Below are positions 7,675 to 14,524 of a stretch of DNA of 15,403 bases, piece after piece; the first letter of the stretch is position 1, and the number at the start of each line of letters is the position of its first letter. Under the pieces are notes generated by a model. The model was not told where the DNA came from, searched no databases, and saw nothing but the letters and a program-made list of their open reading frames with translations. The stretch spans positions 1,621 through 17,023 of the forward strand of contig DLYX01000465.1 of assembly GCA_003447545.1 (NCBI GenBank), read 5' to 3'. The position numbers and the translations under genes were made by a program. The DNA comes from Deltaproteobacteria bacterium. GTDB taxonomy: Bacteria; Desulfobacterota; Binatia; UBA12015.

Positions 7675-7680
7675 CTCCTT
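7675..7680 (-). promoter_or_regulatory. Ribosome binding site supporting the TTG start of the kinase
   Basis: AAGGAG on the minus strand lies 7 bases before TTG (7667-7665). No ATG or GTG is as well placed, and this TTG puts the conserved DLGTT phosphate loop at residue 10, as usual for the family. Confidence 0.8.
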
Positions 7681-7683
7681 CGG

Positions 7684-7706
7684 GCCAGGCTGGAAGTTGG
7701 CCTGGC
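7684..7706 (-). other. Inverted repeat (hairpin) just upstream of the kinase Shine-Dalgarno site
   Basis: GCCAGGC (7684-7690) and GCCTGGC (7700-7706) are perfect 7-base inverted copies around a 9-base loop. In the kinase mRNA the hairpin would end only a few bases before AAGGAG, so it could affect ribosome access or bind a regulator. It has no T-run, so it is not a terminator. Confidence 0.55.
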
Positions 7707-7707
7707 G

Positions 7708-7725
7708 AGCGAGCGCTGTCTCGCT
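7708..7725 (-). other. Second inverted repeat in the kinase leader
   Basis: AGCGAG (7708-7713) and CTCGCT (7720-7725) are perfect 6-base inverted copies around a 6-base spacer. They abut the first repeat with one base between them, so the transcript leader could form two consecutive hairpins, or the DNA could be an operator. Chance occurrence in GC-rich DNA cannot be excluded. Confidence 0.4.
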
Positions 7726-7801
7726 TTGGAATTGCATCGTGCGCATTCTCTTTTTTTTCGTCACCTCGGCAAATACGCAAGCGGAGATGGTGGCCTTCGG
7801 C

Positions 7802-7833
7802 AAAAAAAAAGGGGTGCCCGAGATGGGCACCCC
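7802..7833 (-). terminator. Rho-independent terminator of the PEP carboxykinase gene
   Basis: On the minus strand GGGGTGCCC and GGGCACCCC form a perfect 9-base-pair stem (7825-7833 with 7811-7819) around a 5-base loop. Nine T follow (complement of 7802-7810). It lies just after the pckG stop and separates that gene from the kinase-lyase operon. Confidence 0.95.
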
Positions 7834-7854
7834 TGAACGGCCGGTGTCTCGAAC

Positions 7855-9633
7855 TCAGCCTAATGCCTTGGTCAGATGGTCTCGCAATTCGACCAACTCG
7901 GAGGGCATGGTCTGTTCGAGTTTGGCAAAAAGTTCGCTTTGCAGGTCCAGTTCCGCTTTCCAGGCTTCGGCATCAATGGCCGTGAGCTCGGCAATCGCTT
8001 CCTCGGAGACGTCGGTGCCGGTGAGGTCGATGGCACCAGGTTCCGGCACGACACCAAGAGCGGTGTCCTGCCCGCCAACGCTGCCAGTGGCTCGATCGAT
8101 GATCCACTTCAAAACGCGCATATTTTCGCCAAAACCCGGCCACGTGAATTTCCCGTCACCGTCCTGGCGGAACCAGTTGACCTGAAAGATCTTGGGCGGA
8201 TTCTCGATGGCTTTTTCCATCGACAGCCAATGCTTCAGGTAGTTCCCCATATTGTATCCGCAGAAAGGCAACATGGCCATGGGATCTCGTCGCACGACGC
8301 CGACAGCGCCGGTGGCCGCAGCTGTGGTCTCGCTGCCCATCGTGGCGCCGAGGTAGACGCCGCGGGCCCAGCTGCCGCTTTCCATGACCAGAGGTACGGT
8401 TGTGCTGCGTCGGCCGCCGAAGATGATCGCCGAAATGGGGACTCCCTCGGGGGCGTCAGCCTTGGCTGAGAGGACCGGATTGTTTTTCATGGGCGCTGTA
8501 AAGCGGCTATTGGGGTGAGCGGCCTTGCTGTCGGACCCTTTTTTCCAAGGGTTTCCTTGCCAATCCGTGAGTTCTTCAGGGACCTCTCCATCCATGCCTT
8601 CCCACCAGATATCGCCGTCCGGTGTCATGGCGACGTTGGTGAAGAGGGTGTCGCGTCGGACACATTCCAGAGCATTCGGGTTGGACTTTTCGCTTGTCCC
8701 CGGAGCGACGCCAAAGTACCCATTCTCGGGGTTGATCGCCCAGAGCCGACCGTCGGGGCCGACACGCATCCAGGCGATATCATCGCCCACGGTCCAGATC
8801 TTCCAGCCGGCGAATTCCTTGGGCGGCACCATCATGGCGAAGTTTGTCTTGCCGCAGGCGCTCGGGAAGGCAGCGGCCACGTAAGTGGTTTCGCCTTCCG
8901 GACTTTCGACACCGAGAATCAGCATATGCTCGGCAAGCCAGCCCTCCTGACTGCCGAGGTAGGATCCGATGCGCAGTGCGAGACACTTCTTGCCGAGAAG
9001 AACGTTGCCGCCATAGCCGGAACCGCAGGACCAGATGGTGTTGTCCTCGGGGAAATGGCAGATGAACCGCTTTTCGGGATCCAGATCGAGGGTCGAGTGC
9101 AGTCCTCGGTTGAAATCATTGGAGTCTCCCAGAGTGGTAAGTGCGGCCGTTCCCATTCGGGTCATGATCCGCATATTCAAGACCACGTAGACTGAGTCGG
9201 TGATCTCGAGCCCGATCTTTGCCATCGGGGAGCCCACCGGACCCATCGAGTAGGGAATGACGTACATGGTGCGCCCGCGCATGGAGCCGTCAAATAACTT
9301 GCCGAGCTTTTCGTAGGCGGCAGCCGGAGCCATCCAATTGTTGGTCGGGCCGGCTCCTTCTTCCTTCTCGGAGCAAATGAAGGTGAGATGCTCGACTCGG
9401 GCGACGTCTTTGGGGTCGGAGCGGTGGAGGTAGGAATTGGGGCGTTTTTCGGCGTTGAGCGGGATGAGAATCCCCTCGTCCACAGCCAGCTGGGTCAGAC
9501 GTTCTCGCTCGCTTTCCGAACCGTCAACCCAATAGACCTGGTCTGGTTGGGTCATGGCGGCCATGTCCTTGACCCATTTGTCTGCGTGGGCGTTCACGGT
9601 TCCGGGACGGTTTTGCTCAATAAGTTCGCTCAT
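7855..9633 (-). CDS. pckG: Phosphoenolpyruvate carboxykinase, GTP-dependent
   Basis: The 592-residue protein converts oxaloacetate plus GTP to phosphoenolpyruvate, CO2 and GDP, the entry step of gluconeogenesis in the cytoplasm. The length and motifs fit the GTP class. They include NNWMAP (98-103), the cysteine-containing P-loop [10 protein letters not shown] (255-264) with the hyper-reactive Cys260, the metal- and guanine-site region with [20 protein letters not shown], and the C-terminal [14 protein letters not shown]. The ATG at 9633 is chosen because AAGGAA (complement of 9643-9648) lies 9 bases upstream. A TTG two codons earlier (9639) is possible but too close to that site. It is a single-gene unit with its own terminator and a 136- to 180-base divergent region shared with the PagL-like gene. 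Confidence 0.97.
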   Translation of the reverse strand: MSELIEQNRPGTVNAHADKWVKDMAAMTQPDQVYWVDGSESERERLTQLAVDEGILIPLNAEKRPNSYLHRSDPKDVARVEHLTFICSEKEEGAGPTNNWMAPAAAYEKLGKLFDGSMRGRTMYVIPYSMGPVGSPMAKIGLEITDSVYVVLNMRIMTRMGTAALTTLGDSNDFNRGLHSTLDLDPEKRFICHFPEDNTIWSCGSGYGGNVLLGKKCLALRIGSYLGSQEGWLAEHMLILGVESPEGETTYVAAAFPSACGKTNFAMMVPPKEFAGWKIWTVGDDIAWMRVGPDGRLWAINPENGYFGVAPGTSEKSNPNALECVRRDTLFTNVAMTPDGDIWWEGMDGEVPEELTDWQGNPWKKGSDSKAAHPNSRFTAPMKNNPVLSAKADAPEGVPISAIIFGGRRSTTVPLVMESGSWARGVYLGATMGSETTAAATGAVGVVRRDPMAMLPFCGYNMGNYLKHWLSMEKAIENPPKIFQVNWFRQDGDGKFTWPGFGENMRVLKWIIDRATGSVGGQDTALGVVPEPGAIDLTGTDVSEEAIAELTAIDAEAWKAELDLQSELFAKLEQTMPSELVELRDHLTKALG

Positions 9634-9688
9634 GGTCAAAATTTCCTTCCAAATGGCGTGCTCGGCGGTCGGAGCCGCGACAATAGAG

Positions 9689-9698
9689 GGTTATAACC
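9689..9698. other. 10-base palindrome in the pckG / pagL-like divergent region
   Basis: GGTTATAACC is a perfect palindrome about 55 bases before the pckG start. Its TATAAC core could be a -10 element for either direction or a small operator. I find no matching -35 box at normal spacing, so no promoter is claimed. Confidence 0.3.
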
Positions 9699-9814
9699 AA
9701 AACGCACTCCCGGAGGCCACCCACTATTAGCGGAACTATGGGAAATCCCGAAAAGTCTCCGAATCCGGGTTTCGCGTGTTTGTTCTGGCTCGGCGGGCAC
9801 GCTACGGCGCAGGG

Positions 9815-10408
9815 ATGGGTGCGTCCCGACGGCTGGTGAGACGATTTTGGCAGGGAGGGGTGGTTGTTTGGGCGCTTTTGCTCGCCAGCGAAGCTGCCGG
9901 CGGGTGGATCCGGTTTTATGGAGTGACGCTGGGCGGGGGCGTCTCGGAGCGAATCGAGGCCGTGATGGTGCCCGTTCAGGTCGAAATAGGCCTGCGTTTG
10001 CCGGAGATTTTCGAGAAACCGCTGAGGGAAACGCCCATTCGCGTTGAATGGCTGCTGGAGGCATGGGTGGCTCCGATTGTCGGCCAGCGAAACACTGTGG
10101 AGGCGGGAGTCAATCCTGTCGGTCTTCGGGTGGCCTTCGATGGCGGGCAATCACTGGTCCCTTTTGTCGACCTGAGTGGCGGGATTATGGTCACCGGCCT
10201 GCGGCAGGTCGGTACCGGCGGCGGGTTCCAGTTCAGTGAGTCGGTCCGCGCAGGTTTTCAATGGTTTGTGACCGCCGAGACCGCGGTGAGTCTTTCCTAT
10301 CAATATCGCCATATGTCGAATGCCCGGATTTACGACCAGAACGCAGGCCTCGACACGCACTACGCCTTGCTCGGTTTCCATTGGTTCCCGGATCGAGTTG
10401 CAAAATAG
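9815..10408 (+). CDS. PagL-like lipid A 3-O-deacylase (acyloxyacyl hydrolase family)
   Basis: From the ATG at 9815 the product has 197 residues: a basic N-terminus (RRLVRRF), a hydrophobic signal-peptide core (about 14-28) and an alternating beta-barrel-type sequence. The family signature is in the penultimate strand, YQYRHMSNARIYDQNAGLD (163-180), which matches PagL, where His and Ser of HxS are catalytic (here His166 and Ser168). PagL cuts the 3-O-acyl chain from lipid A in the outer membrane. The third catalytic residue of P. aeruginosa PagL is Glu, 14 residues after the His; here that position is Asp180. An in-frame GTG at 9776 would add 13 residues ahead of the signal peptide and lacks a Shine-Dalgarno site, so I prefer 9815, although its own site (AGGG) is weak and close. 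No terminator is obvious downstream. Confidence 0.78.
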   Translation: MGASRRLVRRFWQGGVVVWALLLASEAAGGWIRFYGVTLGGGVSERIEAVMVPVQVEIGLRLPEIFEKPLRETPIRVEWLLEAWVAPIVGQRNTVEAGVNPVGLRVAFDGGQSLVPFVDLSGGIMVTGLRQVGTGGGFQFSESVRAGFQWFVTAETAVSLSYQYRHMSNARIYDQNAGLDTHYALLGFHWFPDRVAK

Positions 10409-10459
10409 AACGCGGGCAGGTTGTCAAAAGAGGAGAGAAAACGCCATGGCGCGCGACCG

Positions 10460-10477
10460 GCCGCGGTATTCCGCGGC
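10460..10477. other. GC-rich hairpin between the PagL-like and SDR genes
   Basis: GCCGCGG and CCGCGGC form a perfect 7-base-pair stem around the loop TATT. No T-run follows, so intrinsic termination is not supported. It may be a structural or regulatory element, or chance. The rest of the 208-base gap (10409-10616) shows nothing convincing apart from a doubtful 34-codon frame at 10446-10550. Confidence 0.35.
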
Positions 10478-10616
10478 ATCGGAGGGATCGGTGTTGAGTC
10501 GATCGGCCCGATTTGGGGCAGGGCGCCGAAGCGGAAGTCGAATCCGGTGAGACCGAGACCGGCTTGGAGTATGGACAAGACAGGAAGAGCCCCGTTTGGG
10601 CCAGAGGGAGAATCAG

Positions 10617-11522
10617 ATGAGTGATTTACGTTTTGACGGAAGAGTTGCAGTCATCACAGGTGCTGGCGGTGGTTTGGGCAAGACGTACGCTCTGGATTTG
10701 GCCTCGCGCGGCGCCAAGGTAGTCGTAAACGACCTCGGCGGGTCCGCAGATGGCACGGGCGGTGGCAGTTCCATGGCTGATCAAGCGGTGGAGGAAATCA
10801 AGGCAGCCGGCGGGGAAGCCGTCGCGAACTACGATTCCGTCGCGACGCCAGAGGGTGGAGCTGCGATTATCCAGACGGCTGTCGATAGCTTCGGTAAATG
10901 CGATATCGTCATCAACAACGCAGGGATCCTTCGGGATCGCACTTTTGTCAAACTCGAACCGGCTGATCTGGAGGCCGTCATCGATGTTCATCTGAAGGGC
11001 GCATTTTATGTCTCTCAGCCCGCCTTCAAGGTGATGAAGGAGAATGGCTACGGACGCTTTGTCTTTACCTCTTCTGCTGCTGGTGTTCTGGGGAATTTTG
11101 GCCAGAGCAACTACGGTGCGGCGAAAATGGGTCTCGTCGGCTTGATGCACGTTTTGTCGGTGGAGGGTGCCAAGTACAATATCAAAAGCAATGCGATTGC
11201 ACCGACGGCGCGAACTCGTATGACCGAGGACCTGTTGGGGCCTCTGGCGGAGCATCTCCACCCCGAGACAGTCACGCCTCTCGTCACATGGTTGGTGTCG
11301 GAAGCGAATGAGACGACGCATGAGCTCTTCACCGTCGGCGGTGGACGGTTTGCGAGGTTCTTTATCGGGTTGAACGAGGGCTGGCTTGCCGGTCCGGGTG
11401 CTCGCGCGACCGCCGAGGACGTACGCGATCATTGGGGCGAGATTCGTGACCCTGAAGGCTACCGGATTCCGGACGGCATCGGGGACGAGATGAAAGCGAT
11501 CGTCACTGCGATGAAGGGGTAG
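10617..11522 (+). CDS. Short-chain dehydrogenase resembling the (3R)-hydroxyacyl-CoA dehydrogenase domain of MFE-2
   Basis: The 301-residue classical SDR has the cofactor motif TGAGGGLG (14-21), NNAG (100-103), and the catalytic Ser153, Tyr166 and Lys170 (SSAAGVLGNFGQSNYGAAK). Residues after about 215 form a C-terminal extension typical of the SDR domain of peroxisomal multifunctional enzyme type 2. The VVNDLGG segment with its GTGGGSS insertion is also characteristic. Known relatives oxidise (3R)-hydroxyacyl-CoA with NAD+ in fatty-acid or bile-acid-type side-chain oxidation; the substrate here is unknown. The ATG at 10617 has AGGGAG 6 bases upstream; an upstream TTG at 10596 is not needed. 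The gene is 24 bases from the PpiC-type gene, so they are probably co-transcribed, although no functional link is evident. Confidence 0.9.
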   Translation: MSDLRFDGRVAVITGAGGGLGKTYALDLASRGAKVVVNDLGGSADGTGGGSSMADQAVEEIKAAGGEAVANYDSVATPEGGAAIIQTAVDSFGKCDIVINNAGILRDRTFVKLEPADLEAVIDVHLKGAFYVSQPAFKVMKENGYGRFVFTSSAAGVLGNFGQSNYGAAKMGLVGLMHVLSVEGAKYNIKSNAIAPTARTRMTEDLLGPLAEHLHPETVTPLVTWLVSEANETTHELFTVGGGRFARFFIGLNEGWLAGPGARATAEDVRDHWGEIRDPEGYRIPDGIGDEMKAIVTAMKG

Positions 11523-11546
11523 TCGGCCAGGGGGAGGACTGCAGCC

Positions 11547-12539
11547 ATGCGCTGGTATAAACGCCCGCTCCTGCATTTCCTGGCGGGAGGTTTGCTTCTT
11601 TTCGTCGCGGAACAGATTTGGTTCGCTGATCCCGTTTTGCCAACGCGAAGGGACCGTGGCCCGATTGTAATTGATGTGGAGCAGCTGCGTTCCGACCAGG
11701 CTCAAGGTCTGGGGCGCGCCTTGCTGCCCGATGAGGAAATCGGACTGATCCGCCAGGAGATTGATACCGAACTTCTCTACCGCGAGGCGCTCGATCGAGG
11801 ACTCGACGTCGGGGATCGAGCCATAAGAGGCTGGCTGATCCGGAAGATGCGGTTTGTCTCCGATGAGACCGAACTGACGGACGAAGAACTCTACCAGCAG
11901 GCCCTGCAATTACGACTCGATCAAGGAGATCAGGTTGTGCGCCGCTCATTGGTTGAAAAGATGCGTCTACTGTCCGGGATCCTGGTGCCCCCGGCGGAGC
12001 CGACCGATGAGGAATTGATAAGTTTCATGGCGTCTCGCGAGGACTTGTTTCGGGAACCCGCTCGTCTGAGTCTCGAGCATATCTTCCTGAGCCGTGACCG
12101 CCGTCCGGAGACATTGGATGAGGATGCTCGTGGTTTGTTGACTCAGGTTCGGGAAGATGGCGGCCGCGGGTGGGAGTCTCGCGGTGATCCGTTTCCGCTC
12201 GGTCGAGACTTCAAAAGTCGATCACGTCGGCAGATAGCATCCTCTTTCGGAACCGGTTTCGCCGACGAAGTCTTCACGTTGCCGGCAGGGACCTGGTCCG
12301 GCCCGGTGGATTCAGCCTACGGTCAGCACCTGGTGCGGATCTCGGATTTGCAGGCCTCACATATGCCCGAGCTGGAAAGTGTCCGAAATCAGCTCAGGCA
12401 TCGGCTGCTCTCCGAGCGGCGCGATGCGAGTTTGGACGTCATGGTCGAGGGCTTGCGAGAGGCGTCGGCTGGCAAGATCTTTGTTGATTTCCCCGATGAA
12501 CGGGGACAAGTGGAGGCTGACCTTGTTTTGCGGGACTAG
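11547..12539 (+). CDS. Membrane-anchored PpiC/SurA-type peptidyl-prolyl cis-trans isomerase
   Basis: The 330-residue protein has an N-terminal membrane anchor (about 8-26), a helical chaperone-like region (40-165) and a parvulin-type domain (about 170-270). The parvulin domain includes LSLEHIFLSRD, FGTGFADEVFTLPAGTWSGPVDSAYGQHLVRI, and the conserved GxHxV ending. Such proteins catalyse proline isomerisation and help fold proteins in the periplasm. Residues 75-115 and 113-157 form an internal repeat with a 38-residue offset (GDxxxRxxLxxKMR, then TDEEL). The ATG has GGAGG at 11533-11537, 9 bases upstream. The gene overlaps the following HupE/UreJ gene by 17 bases. This pairing of PpiC and HupE/UreJ is one I recall from many proteobacterial genomes. 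Confidence 0.87.
   Translation: MRWYKRPLLHFLAGGLLLFVAEQIWFADPVLPTRRDRGPIVIDVEQLRSDQAQGLGRALLPDEEIGLIRQEIDTELLYREALDRGLDVGDRAIRGWLIRKMRFVSDETELTDEELYQQALQLRLDQGDQVVRRSLVEKMRLLSGILVPPAEPTDEELISFMASREDLFREPARLSLEHIFLSRDRRPETLDEDARGLLTQVREDGGRGWESRGDPFPLGRDFKSRSRRQIASSFGTGFADEVFTLPAGTWSGPVDSAYGQHLVRISDLQASHMPELESVRNQLRHRLLSERRDASLDVMVEGLREASAGKIFVDFPDERGQVEADLVLRD
12512..12516 (+). promoter_or_regulatory. Ribosome binding site deciding the HupE/UreJ start
   Basis: GGAGG, inside the end of the PpiC-type gene, lies 6 bases before TTG at 12523. The start fits because the protein then begins directly with a signal peptide. Confidence 0.75.
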
Positions 12540-13527
12540 GAGCCGGTTCGTTTTTCTCTTCCTTGCGGTTCTTTGTGGGCCAACGGCAGTCTCGCAGGCC
12601 CATCCGCTCGCCCCCTCGCTTCTGGAATTGACCGAGGTCGCCGACGGAGTCGTCGATGTCCGATGGAAGGTGCCGGCCCTCAGGGTCCGTGGTTCCGAGG
12701 TTCATCCGGAATTTCCAGCCTCCTGCAAGGAACTGGTTCCCCCCGTCGGGAGCCCCGAGGGAGAGGCGATCGTGCTCCGATGGCAGATCGACTGCGGTGT
12801 CGCCGGTCTTGCGGGTGAGGAAGTCGGAGTTCGTGGTCTCGGCGCCGGCTCCAACGACGCTTTGCTGCGGGTAGCCTTGTCCGATGGCCGAGTGTTTCAG
12901 CACGTCCTGCGGAGCGAGCAGCCGATTTGGAGGATTCCGGAGACGGGACGGCCGCAATCGGTATTTTCGGGTTATTTACGTCTCGGGTTCGATCATATCC
13001 TCGAGGGCCTCGATCATCTCATGTTCGTTCTGGGCCTGCTCTTTCTGGCAACGCGTCCTCTGGTGCTGGTCGAGACGATCACTTCGTTTACCATCGGGCA
13101 TAGCGTGACGCTCGCGTTGGCGTCTCTGGGAATAGCGCAGGTTCCCTCCCGACCAGTCGAGGTTCTTATCGCGATCTCGATTCTGGTTCTGGCTCTCGAA
13201 CTTGCTCGGGGGCCGGCGGCTCGGCCGACGCTCCTGCGACGATTCCCATGGGGAATGGCGTTTCTTTTCGGGTTGCTCCATGGTCTGGGCTTCGCTGGAG
13301 CCCTGGCCGAGATCGGTTTGCCGCCGGATGACCTACCGTTGGCGTTATTGTCCTTCAACCTGGGAATCGAAGCAGGGCAACTCGCATTTGTTGCCTGCAT
13401 TCTGGTTGCGGGATTCTTGCTGCGACCTATTTTGCGCCGTCGTCCCCAATGGGTGGACATGTTGCCGGCCTACGGAATTGGTTGTCTCTCGGTGTATTGG
13501 ATTCTGCAGCGACTGCTCGGAGCGTGA
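12523..13527 (+). CDS. HupE/UreJ-family membrane protein
   Basis: From the TTG at 12523 the product has 334 residues: a signal peptide (about 1-26, ending VSQA before HPLAPS), an extracytoplasmic domain (27-140) and a membrane domain (about 150-330) with roughly six to seven segments. The family motifs are visible: GFDHILEGLDHLMF (155-168), TIGHSVTLALA with His193, GLLHGLGFAGAL (250-261) and FNLGIEAGQ (278-286). HupE and UreJ proteins are thought to be nickel or related metal permeases for hydrogenase and urease, but no such gene is in this window. The two-domain form with a large N-terminal region is the one typically paired with PpiC proteins, and its substrate is not settled. The gene starts within the PpiC-type gene, so the two are translationally coupled. 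Confidence 0.88.
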   Translation: MFCGTRSRFVFLFLAVLCGPTAVSQAHPLAPSLLELTEVADGVVDVRWKVPALRVRGSEVHPEFPASCKELVPPVGSPEGEAIVLRWQIDCGVAGLAGEEVGVRGLGAGSNDALLRVALSDGRVFQHVLRSEQPIWRIPETGRPQSVFSGYLRLGFDHILEGLDHLMFVLGLLFLATRPLVLVETITSFTIGHSVTLALASLGIAQVPSRPVEVLIAISILVLALELARGPAARPTLLRRFPWGMAFLFGLLHGLGFAGALAEIGLPPDDLPLALLSFNLGIEAGQLAFVACILVAGFLLRPILRRRPQWVDMLPAYGIGCLSVYWILQRLLGA

Positions 13528-13549
13528 AGAAGCGGAGTCCGTTTCTCGA

Positions 13550-14401
13550 TCAAGTCTCGCGCAAGTTTCGGATCATCCCCGCCTGAATCCGACCGGCGGC
13601 TTCCCGAACCCCGTCGATTGCCGCCGAGGACTGGACCTTCCAACGTTCGTCGCGAAGGCGAAGGACGCCTTCGGGTCGTGGGCGGTAATGATTGAGATGA
13701 AAGACGTTTGCGGCATGGAGCAGAGGCGTCAGAGGCGCGCCCTGCTTGCGGAGGCGAATCTCAAGGTCGAGGTCCTCGCATAGATAGCTCGCGCCTGGCC
13801 AGCTCGCGTCGTAGCCATTGATGCTCTCGATCACTTTGCGGGGCGCACTGAAGTTGCAACCCATCAACCCTTTTCGCTTGTCGAAGAGGCGGACAATCTT
13901 CTGCGGGATGCGAATCGCGAGATGGAATTTTTGGCGCTCCCTGCGGAAGAGCTGTCCGAACTTTTCCGGAGTGCACCAACCCTCGAGTTCTCCGTTGCTC
14001 ACGCCCTTTGGCGTCAGAGTCTCCGTGATGGGAGTGCCGATCTGGAGGCGCCGTCCTTGCCAGACGGTATGACCATCCGCATGGTCGAGGTGATCCGCCA
14101 ACCAGCGCTGGTCGGGCACGCAATCCCCATCGAGGAAGACGAGCTGTTCTCCTCGGGCGATTGCGATCGCGCTATTGACGATACCGGCTTTCTGAATTCC
14201 GTCGTGCGGGTGCCACATATGGGCGACCGGAAAACTGGTGCGTTGGTCGAATGCGGCGATGCGCTCTCGAGTGCTGTCGGTTGAACCGTCATCCGCGAAA
14301 ATGACTTCCTCGATCGCCTCCGTCTGGCGCAGGAGTCCTTCAAAGACGAGTTCGAGAGCCCGAGGGTTCTCGTAGGTAGCGATGATGATCGAGGTCTTCA
14401 T
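13550..14401 (-). CDS. Family 2 glycosyltransferase (GT-A fold)
   Basis: The 283-residue protein starts with the canonical GT2 beginning SIIIATYENP. It has DDGSTDST (37-44), the metal-binding DGD (91-93), GCNFSAP (181-187) followed by NGYD, and the ED pair of the catalytic base (CEDLDLEIR, Glu209-Asp210). His235 and His238 (VFHLNHYRP) resemble the C-terminal histidines of the chondroitin-polymerase/galactosyltransferase type. There is no membrane segment, so it is a soluble or peripheral enzyme that transfers a sugar from a nucleotide donor. Donor and acceptor cannot be read from the sequence. The ATG has no clear Shine-Dalgarno site. It lies 123 bases after the epimerase gene on the same strand, and the pair may make or attach a surface sugar. 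It converges on the HupE/UreJ gene with only 22 bases between them and no visible terminator. Confidence 0.9.
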   Translation of the reverse strand: MKTSIIIATYENPRALELVFEGLLRQTEAIEEVIFADDGSTDSTRERIAAFDQRTSFPVAHMWHPHDGIQKAGIVNSAIAIARGEQLVFLDGDCVPDQRWLADHLDHADGHTVWQGRRLQIGTPITETLTPKGVSNGELEGWCTPEKFGQLFRRERQKFHLAIRIPQKIVRLFDKRKGLMGCNFSAPRKVIESINGYDASWPGASYLCEDLDLEIRLRKQGAPLTPLLHAANVFHLNHYRPRPEGVLRLRDERWKVQSSAAIDGVREAAGRIQAGMIRNLRET

Positions 14402-14524
14402 GGCGAATCAGAGTCTGTTGCTGTTCGAGCGTCTTTATTTCTGAAGCCAAAGTGAATCGAAGACGAGCGAAGCTGCAAGGGGCGCCGTCCTGCGAATTGG
14501 GTTGCCTTGCATCGGAGCCCTTTC

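Noticed and set aside
10626..11909. Long open frame on the minus strand opposite the SDR and PpiC-type genes
   Set aside because: The plus strand carries two well supported genes with ribosome sites and family motifs. The antisense product has no motif and spans the gap between two unrelated genes.
12379..12522. Earlier in-frame ATG that would extend the HupE/UreJ protein by 48 residues
   Set aside because: The extension lies wholly inside the PpiC-type gene in another frame and would place the signal peptide internally. TTG at 12523 has GGAGG at the right distance.
14402..14524. Gap between the epimerase and glycosyltransferase genes, examined for a promoter, terminator or small gene
   Set aside because: I found no hairpin with a T-run, no paired -35/-10 boxes and no supported frame in these 123 bases.
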